Origin: a virus | IMG/VR virus record: IMGVR_UViG_3300007508_000607 | Coordinates: 1-64,000 of that record | Direction: 5' to 3' (one strand) | DNA: 64,000 bases | In this document: positions 10,071 to 18,239 of the stretch, in pieces | How positions within the stretch are numbered: the first letter of the stretch is position 1 | How the letters are laid out: each line of letters begins with the position of its first letter | Translations under genes and position numbers: made by a program | Notes under the pieces: generated by a model | What the model saw: only the letters and a program-made list of their open reading frames with translations | Database searches by the model: none | Told to the model about the DNA's origin: nothing

Positions 10071-10742
10071 ATGAAAAATTTACTAAATTGGAACTTCAAA
10101 TCTGGTAATGTACAATCAGTTACGAATTCTACAGATTTTCTTTCGTCTGAGTCAGTTATTCTGTGCGCAGGTACTCCGCGATACGATGATATGGACAGCC
10201 CACTAGCTGAACTTATTCCTGTAGGATTAATTCAGAATGCTACGGTTTCTCAGAATAAACAAATTCAACAGTTGTTTGAAATTGGCTCTAGAGAGCCTGT
10301 GTTTATACCTGGAAGAACAGTAGTGCAGGTTGCTGTATCAAGGATTTTATTTGATGGAGAATCGTTAATGCGTGCATTGTATTCTAACGCCAACCCTGAT
10401 TTCGCTGATTCAGTGTTTAAGGGGGAGGGTGACGATAGAGCACCTGGGTTACCTTATACGACTGCAGGGAGCTCGAGCAAGTTTTTTATAAACTTAGCAG
10501 CAGAGTTCTTTAACAGGCCTATGGGATTAGCTTTTATTCTAGAAGATATGGACAATGACGAAGCTGGGACATCACGATATGGTGGATTTTACTTAGAAAA
10601 TTGTAGAATTCAGTCGCATCAGTTCTCTGTTGCTAGTCAACAAACTATCTTGTTGGAGAATATTGGACTTAGAACTTCTAAGTTAATTCCTATACATGTT
10701 AGTGATCAAATATCACCTGATAAAGTACAAACAGAAGTATAA
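10071..10742 (+). CDS. Tail tube protein
   Basis: This 223-residue protein lies immediately downstream of the sheath, the normal place for the tube subunit. A GGAGG ribosome binding site precedes the ATG. The residues around LIPVGLIQNATVSQNKQIQQ, followed by LFEIGSREPVFIPGR, match tube subunits that form the inner ring. Trp is TGG. It ends before a strong bidirectional terminator, so it is the last gene of this plus-strand transcript. Confidence 0.85.
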   Translation: MKNLLNWNFKSGNVQSVTNSTDFLSSESVILCAGTPRYDDMDSPLAELIPVGLIQNATVSQNKQIQQLFEIGSREPVFIPGRTVVQVAVSRILFDGESLMRALYSNANPDFADSVFKGEGDDRAPGLPYTTAGSSSKFFINLAAEFFNRPMGLAFILEDMDNDEAGTSRYGGFYLENCRIQSHQFSVASQQTILLENIGLRTSKLIPIHVSDQISPDKVQTEV

Positions 10743-10773
10743 TCTTAGAAGACCTTAGGATTTTAAGTTAAAA

Positions 10774-10801
10774 AAATAGGGAGGAGTTTTCCTCCCTATT
10801 T
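10774..10801. terminator. Bidirectional intrinsic terminator
   Basis: A perfect 12-bp stem (10774-10785 with 10790-10801) closes a 4-base loop. A-rich sequence lies on its left and T-rich sequence on its right, so it can work in both directions. It sits between the converging tail tube gene (plus) and the DUF1599 gene (minus), exactly where transcription from both sides should stop. Confidence 0.85.
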
Positions 10802-10810
10802 CTTTATTTT

Positions 10811-11176
10811 TTACTTAGCCCACTTTCCTTCAGACACAATCCTTGAAATAACTCCGTAGACAGACAAATCTCCGAAAGCATCCACAACAGATTCATTCTG
10901 TGGCTCTCTCATTGTTTTCACAACTAAATTCAAAAGTCTCTGAACCTTATCATTCATTCGTATTATAAGACCTGTCATACTCATCCTTATCTCACTTTCA
11001 TCATTCAAACTTGTCCCCAAACTAATATTCCCAGGCCCATAGTCCATCTGTTTCTCACAGAATATCTTATAGTCTTCTGACTGAATCTCTTTAAATCGTT
11101 CCATCATGCTAGGGTATACTCGCTCACAATACGCTATAGCATCTTCTTTTTTACTACTACTTTTATTTCTATTCAT
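10811..11176 (-). CDS. DUF1599-family protein (nucleotide modification associated domain 1)
   Basis: This 121-residue protein matches DUF1599: a KQMDYGPGNIS motif, then RMSMTGLIIRMNDKVQRLLNL, and a C-terminal Asp-rich helix (VVDAFGDLSVYGVISRIV). The family is all-alpha, occurs beside nucleotide-handling genes in phages, and is thought to act in nucleotide metabolism. The ATG at 11176 is preferred over an upstream TTG because it overlaps the polymerase stop as TAATG. It is the last gene of the minus-strand block and ends just before the bidirectional terminator. Confidence 0.75.
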   Translation of the reverse strand: MNRNKSSSKKEDAIAYCERVYPSMMERFKEIQSEDYKIFCEKQMDYGPGNISLGTSLNDESEIRMSMTGLIIRMNDKVQRLLNLVVKTMREPQNESVVDAFGDLSVYGVISRIVSEGKWAK

Positions 11177-12933
11177 TAATGTACCCAATGGTTATCTATT
11201 ACTGCTTCTACTTCCATCGATATGCCAGGACAGTAGTGCTTAAATGCGTCTATCATCTCAATTTCTAGTAATCTTCCTACTTCGTCAGCTTCGTCCTCAT
11301 GGGCTTCCACTAGTATCTCGTCATGAACTACATTTACTATTTTAGCGTCGTAATTACCGCCATCTATAGCCTCCTTTACTTTACATAATGCAAGCTTAGT
11401 AATAGACGCAGAAGCTCCCTGACATATAATATTTTTAGAAATATTTAATGCATGAGATACCTGACGTTTATCATCCCAATCAAAAGAAGATAGGTCTCTC
11501 CTTCTTTTGTCAAGCGGTGATAGTGCGAATTTTCTTTTTTTTGCTGCTGATACTGCTTGGTCTAAAACTTTTTTAATGTTAGGAAAAGTAGAAAAATACT
11601 TATTCATAAGAGTTTTAGCTTCCATAAAGCTTATACCTAAATTCTCTGCAAGCCTCCCAGGCCCAATACCATATATTAATCCGAACGTTAAAGCTTTAGC
11701 AGCATTACGTTGTTTCTTTGTAATTTCCTTGTACGGAATTCCGTAGATTAAGCTTGCCGAGTTAGTATGAAGATCAACTTTATTATTTATAGCGTCTATT
11801 AACCCAGGCTCCTTACTGATATAAGCCAGAACTCTAATTTCCTGGCTAGCATAATCAGCTGCTATAATTTTATACTCCGGGTCTTGCGAAGTAAAAGCCG
11901 CTCTATACCTCTCGTCACTTGGTATGTTCTGTAAATTAGGGCTAGTACTTGAGTATCTTCCAGAATCTGCGCCCAACTGTTTAAAATTGGAGTGTATTCT
12001 ACCGTCGTACTTACTAACGAATTTGTTAAAAAATTCTTCTCCGTAAGTACTGATACGCTTTTGCTTTTCTCGGTAATCTAACAAGAAGTCCACGACCTCG
12101 TGGTTTATTTTTTTTAATTCCTGCTCACCTGTAGAAGTTATATTCAATCCGGTAATCTTATTTAGTATAGGTAGTAGTTGTTTTGGAGATTTATAGTTTA
12201 TATCAACGCTATCAAATAAAGTTAATTGTCCACAGTAAGGCTCAAAGTATTTATCTAAACCATTTTTAGCTTTTTTAGCGGCGGTCTCTGCCTCCTCTCT
12301 TAAAGCTGTCCATCTTTTTTTGTCCAGATATAATCCGTTTAATTCCATGTCCCCTGTAGGAGAAACAGTTCTGTACTCTAATCTTGATAACTCGTCCATG
12401 TCCCTACTTTCTAATAATCTCTGCATGTTTTTATACAAAGGAATTAGATGTTTAGTATCGTCACCAGCATACTTTATTTGACTTTCTGTAAAGGGTGATC
12501 CTAATCTCATATCAACAAAAGATTTCTGTTCGGCTTTACTAACTTCAACCCCTAAGTACTTGTACAAAACTGAGTCTAAACTGCTACTTAACTTTTTACC
12601 TGTAGTCAAAAGTTGGTTAGCGAGCATAGTACACCTCATATTTGTTAGTTCTACCTCAAAGTTTCCTTTTATCATCTTATAATCAAACTTTGCGTTATGT
12701 AAAACCTTAACTAAATCTTTTTCCGCTAACCAATGTAGCACTGTAAAAATTTTAGTACTTAGTTTGAAAACATCAAATACGAATTGCTTGTGCTCAGTAC
12801 CAACCTGAAGTAGTAATACTTTATTTAGCATTGGATCTAGTCCGTTTGTTTCAGTATCAACTGCTACCATACTTTGCGTCTTTAAATAAGACATGGCATC
12901 ACTTAATCCTTCCTCTGTTGTTATGTATCCCAT
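11176..12933 (-). CDS. DNA polymerase I family (family A) with 3'-5' exonuclease
   Basis: The protein has 585 residues. Residues 1-185 are a DEDD exonuclease, with VDTETNGLDP (Exo I) and the YAGDDTKHLIPLY helix (Exo III). Residues about 190-585 are the polymerase: GRYSSTSPNLQNIP, motif A DYASQEIRVLAYIS, the O-helix KQRNAAKALTFGLIYG, and motif C VNVVHDEILVE. No N-terminal 5' nuclease domain is present. It replicates phage DNA. All Trp codons are TGG. It overlaps the sigma gene by 13 bases and the DUF1599 gene by 1 base, so the three are coupled. Confidence 0.95.
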   Translation of the reverse strand: MGYITTEEGLSDAMSYLKTQSMVAVDTETNGLDPMLNKVLLLQVGTEHKQFVFDVFKLSTKIFTVLHWLAEKDLVKVLHNAKFDYKMIKGNFEVELTNMRCTMLANQLLTTGKKLSSSLDSVLYKYLGVEVSKAEQKSFVDMRLGSPFTESQIKYAGDDTKHLIPLYKNMQRLLESRDMDELSRLEYRTVSPTGDMELNGLYLDKKRWTALREEAETAAKKAKNGLDKYFEPYCGQLTLFDSVDINYKSPKQLLPILNKITGLNITSTGEQELKKINHEVVDFLLDYREKQKRISTYGEEFFNKFVSKYDGRIHSNFKQLGADSGRYSSTSPNLQNIPSDERYRAAFTSQDPEYKIIAADYASQEIRVLAYISKEPGLIDAINNKVDLHTNSASLIYGIPYKEITKKQRNAAKALTFGLIYGIGPGRLAENLGISFMEAKTLMNKYFSTFPNIKKVLDQAVSAAKKRKFALSPLDKRRRDLSSFDWDDKRQVSHALNISKNIICQGASASITKLALCKVKEAIDGGNYDAKIVNVVHDEILVEAHEDEADEVGRLLEIEMIDAFKHYCPGISMEVEAVIDNHWVH

Positions 12934-13739
12934 TTTAAAAAATCCTCCAAAGTTTTGGAATGTTTCTTACTCCGCAACTTTTTTAATATCTTTTCTTTTA
13001 TTTGTCTTATTCTTTCTCTTGTTAACCCCATATCTACGCCTATCTCTTTTAGAGTGTACGGCCTAACTTGCTCAATTCCGTAGTACATCTTTAATATACT
13101 CTTTTCCCTTTTAGGGAATGTTTTCAGTACGTGAGTTAGCTCTTTTTTAAACTCTTCATCTGTTTTTAATACGCCATAAGATAAATCAGCGGGTATAACC
13201 TCATTCAAAGTTTCATTATTTTCAGTATGTGGCGTATCAAGCCCAATCACTGTGTAGTTAAATTTTAAATCTCTTATAGCTGTTGTATCTCCTTCTAAAT
13301 ATTCTTCCAACTCATTCATAGAAGGGTACCTTCCTAAAGTATTTTCTAAACTTTCTGAAGCTTTTGTAGCTTTAGTGATGTTAGAAATTTTATTTAAAGG
13401 AAGTCTTATAGTTTTTGCGTTTTCATGTAGTGAATTAAATATAGCTTGACGAATCCACCAAACAGCATAAGTAATAAATTTTACGTCCTTACTTACATCG
13501 AACTTCTCAAATGCTTTTACTAGCCCTAAGTTACCCTCTGATACTAGTTCATCTATTGTAAGTCCTTGATTTTGGTACTTTTTAGCCACACTAACAACAA
13601 ATTTTAAATTAGATATTATTACTTGTTCTCTTGCAGCATTATCACCATTCTTTCCTTTTTTTATTAATGCCCGCTCTTCTTCTTTACTTAAAGGAGTGCT
13701 AGGTATAATAGATTTTAAATAGTAACTGAATGCATCCAT
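12921..13739 (-). CDS. Sigma-70 family RNA polymerase sigma factor
   Basis: This 272-residue protein has a complete sigma layout: a short region 1.2, region 2 (LKFVVSVAKKYQNQG, VWWIRQAI for -10 recognition and melting), region 3, and region 4 helix-turn-helix (LKEIGVDMGLTRERIRQI). It resembles group 2/3 host sigmas. It probably redirects host RNA polymerase to phage promoters. It overlaps the polymerase gene start by 13 bases. A minus-strand terminator lies just upstream, so expression depends on read-through or an unseen local promoter. A second sigma-like gene lies at 42343-43065. Confidence 0.92.
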   Translation of the reverse strand: MDAFSYYLKSIIPSTPLSKEEERALIKKGKNGDNAAREQVIISNLKFVVSVAKKYQNQGLTIDELVSEGNLGLVKAFEKFDVSKDVKFITYAVWWIRQAIFNSLHENAKTIRLPLNKISNITKATKASESLENTLGRYPSMNELEEYLEGDTTAIRDLKFNYTVIGLDTPHTENNETLNEVIPADLSYGVLKTDEEFKKELTHVLKTFPKREKSILKMYYGIEQVRPYTLKEIGVDMGLTRERIRQIKEKILKKLRSKKHSKTLEDFLKWDT

Positions 13740-13753
13740 ATTTATTTTTGATT

Positions 13754-13785
13754 AAAAAAAAGGGCACATCAATGATGCACCCTTT
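13754..13785 (-). terminator. Intrinsic terminator downstream of the holin-like gene
   Basis: Read on the minus strand, a 12-position stem (one 2-base internal mismatch) at 13785-13774 and 13770-13759 closes a 3-base loop and is followed by eight T residues. It lies between the holin-like gene and the sigma gene, and probably reduces transcription into sigma and polymerase. Confidence 0.75.
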
Positions 13786-13804
13786 ATTGTTATAAATGTT
13801 TGAA

Positions 13805-14008
13805 CTAGTTTTTTGCTTGGAAGTATGATCCCATAGCATCAACTACTCCTTGACCTGCGATATACGAAGGTACAATTGTAGTAATAGCTCCAACTAAGTT
13901 TTCAGCCATTGCAGGATCTAGTCCTGCCCAGTCTACGATAAGTACGGATAAAACTCCGCCAAATGCAACCCATAGCTTCCTACTTGATAATTTCTCTTTC
14001 CAATTCAT
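13805..14008 (-). CDS. Holin-like small membrane protein
   Basis: The protein has 67 residues. It starts NWKEKLSSRKLWVAF, a charged N-terminus typical of several phage holin families, then has one clear hydrophobic segment at about residues 13-28 and a weaker one at 38-55. Holins form inner-membrane lesions at lysis. No endolysin is seen nearby and the gene lies in the replication-side block, so a holin role is likely but not proven. It overlaps the upstream gene by 29 bases and is followed by an intrinsic terminator. Confidence 0.6.
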   Translation of the reverse strand: MNWKEKLSSRKLWVAFGGVLSVLIVDWAGLDPAMAENLVGAITTIVPSYIAGQGVVDAMGSYFQAKN

Positions 14009-14273
14009 TTATTTTGCTTGGTTTTTTGTTTACATGGTATGTCTTATTATCAACCTGTCTAACAGCTTTTCCTGTATCTTCCAGTAATTGACAAATAGAA
14101 CAATTTATAGGTCCTCGGCATTCATCGTAATTGTCCCAGTTATGAAATATTTGATCAAACTTATCTCCATAATCAGGACCGACGGGACTTTGAGTATTTC
14201 TAATTTCGCCAAAGTCCTTGCTTTGAGATCTTTTTTGCCTACCATCATCTTGTTTAATTGAGTTTATGTTCAT
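13980..14273 (-). CDS. Cys-containing small protein next to the E1-like gene, unknown
   Basis: This 97-residue hydrophilic protein has a central CRGPINCSIC cluster (three Cys in ten residues) that could bind a metal or act as a thiol carrier. Basic segments flank it. It lies 20 bases downstream of the E1-like gene on the same strand, so it is probably part of the ubiquitin-like cassette. I recognise no family. A role as a substrate, adaptor or E2/E3-like thiol relay is speculation. Confidence 0.55.
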   Translation of the reverse strand: MNINSIKQDDGRQKRSQSKDFGEIRNTQSPVGPDYGDKFDQIFHNWDNYDECRGPINCSICQLLEDTGKAVRQVDNKTYHVNKKPSKINELEREIIK

Positions 14274-14293
14274 ACTTTAATATAATCAATATT

Positions 14294-14887
14294 TTAGAAA
14301 TGAGCAATATAATGTTGAGGATTTTTATCTCCTCTGACCCAGTTTAACAAATACTGAGCTCCAATACTACTTACTATTCTATTTCCAAATTGTATTATAT
14401 TGTTTTCAAACTCCCACTGTCTTTGACAGCTTCCATCCTCTACGTCATCTTTCGGTAAAGTTTTTAACATTACTTCAAGAGTATTTTTTTTATTCTTTGT
14501 GAATACAGCGATATCTCTTCCTTCGCTTCTCATATCCATCCAATATACGTCTTCATTTTTATCCACATAATTAAATAATAATTTTCTGAATTTTGAGTTA
14601 TCGACGCAACATACTATTCCTTCATATCCATTAAGTTGATCTTCCGATTCTATACGAGATGTTATTGACCCAAATCCATATCTTGCAGACAATGATTCAG
14701 ATTTCTCATCCATTATATCCTCCATAAAAAAGTTTTGGTAGGATAAATTTTTATTTTCTACTGTATCGTCATCTGCAAACGTAAATGATACGTTGTCAGA
14801 AAACTGACCGTGAGTATCTAAATTGTATAAATGCTCGGCAAGCCAACTTCCTATTCCACCTGCTCCAACTACCAGTACACGTTTCAT
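14294..14887 (-). CDS. E1-like (ThiF/MoeB/HesA superfamily) adenylyltransferase
   Basis: The protein has 197 residues. It starts with the nucleotide-binding VLVVGAGGIGSWLAEHL, then FADDDTVENKNLSYQNF, the conserved D-x-D/VE-NL-Q block of E1 enzymes that adenylate the C-terminal Gly of a ubiquitin-like protein. IVCCVDNSKFR follows, and DGSCQRQWEF gives a candidate catalytic Cys. The two CxxC zinc pairs of MoeB/ThiF are absent. The ATG at 14887 overlaps the stop of the JAMM gene (TAATG), so the start is well supported. It presumably activates the neighbouring Ubl at 15317-15574. Confidence 0.88.
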   Translation of the reverse strand: MKRVLVVGAGGIGSWLAEHLYNLDTHGQFSDNVSFTFADDDTVENKNLSYQNFFMEDIMDEKSESLSARYGFGSITSRIESEDQLNGYEGIVCCVDNSKFRKLLFNYVDKNEDVYWMDMRSEGRDIAVFTKNKKNTLEVMLKTLPKDDVEDGSCQRQWEFENNIIQFGNRIVSSIGAQYLLNWVRGDKNPQHYIAHF

Positions 14888-15315
14888 TAATTTATCTCCA
14901 TTTCTATTGGTTCCCACCTACGTTCAGACTCATTTCCATCATAGTAGTATGCCTTTGTTTCTTTAAATTTAGGTGAGTGTATTATATACACACCAGTATA
15001 TCCAGCACCCTGTAAATCTGTAATAGAAGGAATAGGTTTATTATTTGGGTGAGAATGCATTATCCCAATAAAGTCATTCTCTGCTTTAGGAGACACGTGA
15101 GTAGTCTCTCGAAGCATACCCATAAATTCATTCGGGTCCGGTATATAATGTACCTCCTTGTTCTCTGTACTAACGTTTGTTAGCGGTATAAACTTTTCAC
15201 ACTTCCATGAGTTTCCTTGTTTTTTACCGACCATAGCCCCGACGATCTCGTCAGGGCTATCATCTGCATAACTTGTCATTTCATAGAGTGTATCTTTTGA
15301 AATGTTAAAGTTCAT
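14887..15315 (-). CDS. JAMM/MPN (JAB) isopeptidase-like metalloprotease
   Basis: This 142-residue protein has the complete JAMM zinc signature: an upstream Glu in DEIVGAMVG and then HSHPNNKPIPSITDL (HxH...S..D). JAMM enzymes remove ubiquitin-like proteins from targets or trim their C-terminal tails. Here the neighbouring Ubl already ends in Gly-Gly, so deconjugation is the more likely job. The ATG at 15315 lies 1 base after the Ubl stop, and the stop overlaps the E1 start. The three genes form one coupled unit. Confidence 0.9.
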   Translation of the reverse strand: MNFNISKDTLYEMTSYADDSPDEIVGAMVGKKQGNSWKCEKFIPLTNVSTENKEVHYIPDPNEFMGMLRETTHVSPKAENDFIGIMHSHPNNKPIPSITDLQGAGYTGVYIIHSPKFKETKAYYYDGNESERRWEPIEMEIN

Positions 15316-15316
15316 T

Positions 15317-15574
15317 TTATCCACCAACTAATGCATTAGCCATCATAATTTCTTCTGCTTCCATTATGTCTTCTAAAGAAATAGTATCAGGAGTTTTATG
15401 CTGCCCGTCTACGTAAGCCCAACGTCCAGTTGTTTCTGACTCGTACTTGATTTTTTCTAATGCAGCTACAGGCATTCCTGACCATTCGTCGTGCCCCTTT
15501 GTAGATACAATTTTTATTGTGACAGGAGTCAACTCTCTTGATAAATCACTTCCGTTATTTTTGTTTTCGCTCAT
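15317..15574 (-). CDS. Ubiquitin-like protein ending in Gly-Gly
   Basis: This 85-residue protein has an unstructured 14-residue tail, then a beta-grasp-like order: strand VTIKIVSTKG, a helix around MPVAALEKI, strand GRWAYVDG, and a final strand running to NALVGG. The protein ends exactly at the double Gly, the form E1 enzymes adenylate without prior processing. The fold assignment rests on this pattern and on the adjacent JAMM and E1 genes rather than on strong sequence identity to ubiquitin. Phage or host targets are unknown. Confidence 0.8.
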   Translation of the reverse strand: MSENKNNGSDLSRELTPVTIKIVSTKGHDEWSGMPVAALEKIKYESETTGRWAYVDGQHKTPDTISLEDIMEAEEIMMANALVGG

Positions 15575-15606
15575 GTTTTCTTACCATGGTTTTTTTGTTT
15601 ATAATA

Positions 15607-17679
15607 TTATAATGTGTGAATGGCACTTGCGACTAAAGCGTCGTTATGAAGTGCATATATTCTATTAACTAACTTATCCATTCCTACCTGACTTGAAGAT
15701 TTGTCTACGATACATATATACTTTCCGTCAGGGAATGAATATACTCCGCACTGTGGGTCATTAGTATTTATCTGCTCCTTACCGCCCGTATCTATAAAGT
15801 AGTTTCGTAAGGATCCTTTAATAAGATACCCAGTTTTTGACTCCCCATCAGACATTATTACTGTCTCTTCTTCAATGCCAAATGTTTTCTCAGTCTCCAC
15901 CAGTAGTTCTTTACTTTTCTCTATAGCATCTATAAAAGCCTTCTTACCAGAAGAGATAATACCTTTTATATCATCAACCTCTACCCCTTCCACTGATTTA
16001 CCATCTAAAAGAGTATTAACCACATCAAGCATAGATCCCTGTCTAGATAACCTTATAATTTTCTGGGTATTTTTTACTCTGTACGACGTATCATTTATAA
16101 CAATGTAGTTGATATTTTTTCTTCTCTCTAGAGGCAGTTTTAAAGATACATTCGTAAAGTCAAATTCATCCCTAACATTTATATCTACACCTATTTGTAA
16201 GTATGTATGCATTTTTAATGAACATTTACTGACAGACTTTATAAAGTAGTCAAAATCATCTTGTTTAGTAAAACACAGACCCCTCTCAATAACAGGTTCT
16301 ACCTCATCAGAATTTATTCGTTTATCGTTTACATACATTCTAGTAGTAGATATTCCAATGCTATTTGTACTTACCCTTTTCTCTACTTTAAAAGAAACTT
16401 CTCCAACACTCCCACTTCCTTCTGTATTTGAGACATAGGATAAAAATATTGGTAGAGCTTGATCAAAGTTAATATCATCTAAGTTGTATGCTTTAGACAA
16501 AGTACTTAAAACTTTATACGGCAATCCAGAGATATCCGATTTTAGCACTTGGTTCTCGTACTCTATTTTATCCTCTGAGTACAGAACACCATTCAATTTT
16601 AATGACTTTCCTGGTATCAATAAAGTATTTAATCTATCCTTTATTTTCTCACGCAGTTTTTCCTGTGATTTTATAGCAGCCTGCTCTCTTGCAGTTCTTT
16701 GTAAATCCCGTTTAGTAATAAGATTTAAAGAATTATTATCTAAAAATTCTACGTGATTGTCGTCCCTACCTCTCAGATAGTTATCAAGAATTTTAATATT
16801 AGGTAATGCTGGATCCAAGTCTGTAAAAATCAAATTTCCAACTGGCACATGGTTTTCGTATCTTTGGTAGTACCCTCTCCTAACGCTATCACTACAAAAG
16901 TAATATCTACCAACGTCTACGTAATTATATGAAGGGTCCGAGTGCGGTATGACTTTTAAAGAAACACTAGTATCGGTACTCCACCTACTATGCTCTCTCT
17001 GCTGTGAAACAAATAGTCTGAAGTTATCTTTTTCTAACACATTTGTTATAAAACTTAGCTTTCTATTGTCGTATAAAAGCCTTTTGTTTTTCTTATCAAG
17101 GCATATTGTTGACTCTTTACCACCTTTGAACACTTCTTTTAATACCAACTCTATATCCTTTTTGTCTATATTCATTCGGATAGATGACCAATTATCCATC
17201 AAGTAATCTTCACATGTAGATACTACATCCTTTACGTTTTTATGTACTTTGTTCGATACCCCAGGTACCTCAATATCGTCCAATATACGTGATAGTACAT
17301 ACATAGACTCAAAATCTGTTTCTTGTATATTTTCAATGTATAGGTTATCTCTGTATGTTATCTTTAACTTGAAAAGGTTTTTCTTATCTCCCCAGTGCTG
17401 GTAATGTCCACCGTCCTCAAATTCCTTATCATTTATTTTTTGTATATTAACTTGGGAGCCGCAGCCAGATGATACTATTACAGAAGATTTACGCACCTCA
17501 TATTCTAAGACATTAAGTATATCTACCGCACTGTCTTTGTAATATTTATTACCTACTGCTGCAGTCATACCTCTTTCTAAATCACTAACTTTTGAATTAA
17601 TATCTTCCATATCTTTGTCGGATAGACCTAATTCATACAACCCGTTTATGGCGGGTAGTAAATGTTGCGTTGTATTCAT
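15607..17679 (-). CDS. Large unknown protein upstream of the Ubl/JAMM/E1 genes
   Basis: The protein has 690 residues with no signal peptide or membrane segment. A charged coiled-coil-like segment lies at about residues 325-350. The C-terminal 80 residues form a compact domain (GYLIKGSLRNYFI, then YICIVD, then a helix ending in ASAIHTL). Trp codons are all TGG. It lies 32 bases upstream of the Ubl gene on the same strand, so it is probably in the same transcript. I recognise no family. It could be the conjugation target, an E2/E3-like partner or an unrelated early protein. Confidence 0.6.
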   Translation of the reverse strand: MNTTQHLLPAINGLYELGLSDKDMEDINSKVSDLERGMTAAVGNKYYKDSAVDILNVLEYEVRKSSVIVSSGCGSQVNIQKINDKEFEDGGHYQHWGDKKNLFKLKITYRDNLYIENIQETDFESMYVLSRILDDIEVPGVSNKVHKNVKDVVSTCEDYLMDNWSSIRMNIDKKDIELVLKEVFKGGKESTICLDKKNKRLLYDNRKLSFITNVLEKDNFRLFVSQQREHSRWSTDTSVSLKVIPHSDPSYNYVDVGRYYFCSDSVRRGYYQRYENHVPVGNLIFTDLDPALPNIKILDNYLRGRDDNHVEFLDNNSLNLITKRDLQRTAREQAAIKSQEKLREKIKDRLNTLLIPGKSLKLNGVLYSEDKIEYENQVLKSDISGLPYKVLSTLSKAYNLDDINFDQALPIFLSYVSNTEGSGSVGEVSFKVEKRVSTNSIGISTTRMYVNDKRINSDEVEPVIERGLCFTKQDDFDYFIKSVSKCSLKMHTYLQIGVDINVRDEFDFTNVSLKLPLERRKNINYIVINDTSYRVKNTQKIIRLSRQGSMLDVVNTLLDGKSVEGVEVDDIKGIISSGKKAFIDAIEKSKELLVETEKTFGIEEETVIMSDGESKTGYLIKGSLRNYFIDTGGKEQINTNDPQCGVYSFPDGKYICIVDKSSSQVGMDKLVNRIYALHNDALVASAIHTL

Positions 17680-17707
17680 TTTGTTTCCTTTGGTTTACTC
17701 AAATGGT

Positions 17708-18103
17708 TTACTCAAATAAGTTTGATTTTTCCAAGTTTTCTTCGTCCATTTTACACGATGTCATAACTAAAAAGTTGTCGTTATCCGGGTATACGCTGAC
17801 TTCCTTGCCGATTAATTCATTTAAATCAGAGATACCATAGTACCTCATTAATTTAGCTAGAGAGCTATTTGGCGATATATTACCTTCATGGTTTAATGAC
17901 AGCCAAAGCCCCTGGATTCTCTTATTTCCTTTATTATCTTCTGTCCATACATCAGAAATTTGAAAGTTTTTTCCGTCCGGCTGCTCCACAGAAAATTTAA
18001 TTTTTTCTGAGGTCTCGCCACGCACGTCCACTTCTACTTTTTCTGCGTTTGTAACAGTAACTTTTCTTAGCTGACTTCCTACTTTTAAATTTAAAAAACT
18101 CAT
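17708..18103 (-). CDS. Probable OB-fold-like phage protein, unknown
   Basis: This 131-residue, strand-rich protein has an N-terminal MSFLNLKVGSQLRKVTV, a central ISDVWTEDNKGNKRIQGLW, a helix SSLAKLMRYYG, and an acidic tail ending in NLFE. Size, strand pattern and acidic tail resemble single-strand DNA-binding accessory proteins, and the DUF669 protein at 24224-24655 ends similarly in SLFE. Assignment is tentative. A 95-110-base leader with a promoter-like box lies upstream. Confidence 0.5.
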   Translation of the reverse strand: MSFLNLKVGSQLRKVTVTNAEKVEVDVRGETSEKIKFSVEQPDGKNFQISDVWTEDNKGNKRIQGLWLSLNHEGNISPNSSLAKLMRYYGISDLNELIGKEVSVYPDNDNFLVMTSCKMDEENLEKSNLFE

Positions 18104-18197
18104 ATGTTTTTTTCGGTTTGTTGTTTATCTTTTATTCCTTCTTATTAGTGTGTTTGATAAACAAAAATGACCCATAAAAATTTTTACAGGCCATTTC

Positions 18198-18235
18198 ATA
18201 GTAAGTCGCATACTTACTATATTATTCTTATACCA
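18198..18235 (-). promoter_or_regulatory. Extended -10 promoter plus 5'-end hairpin
   Basis: On the minus strand, TGGTATAAGAATAAT (18235-18221) carries an extended -10 (TG-N-TATAAG). The same 15-mer, with one base changed, occurs at 34418-34404. The expected transcript start coincides with a perfect 9-bp hairpin (18220-18212 with 18206-18198, 5-base loop), which would shield the 5' end of the message for the 17708-18103 gene. No clear -35 is present. Confidence 0.55.
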
Positions 18236-18239
18236 TATA

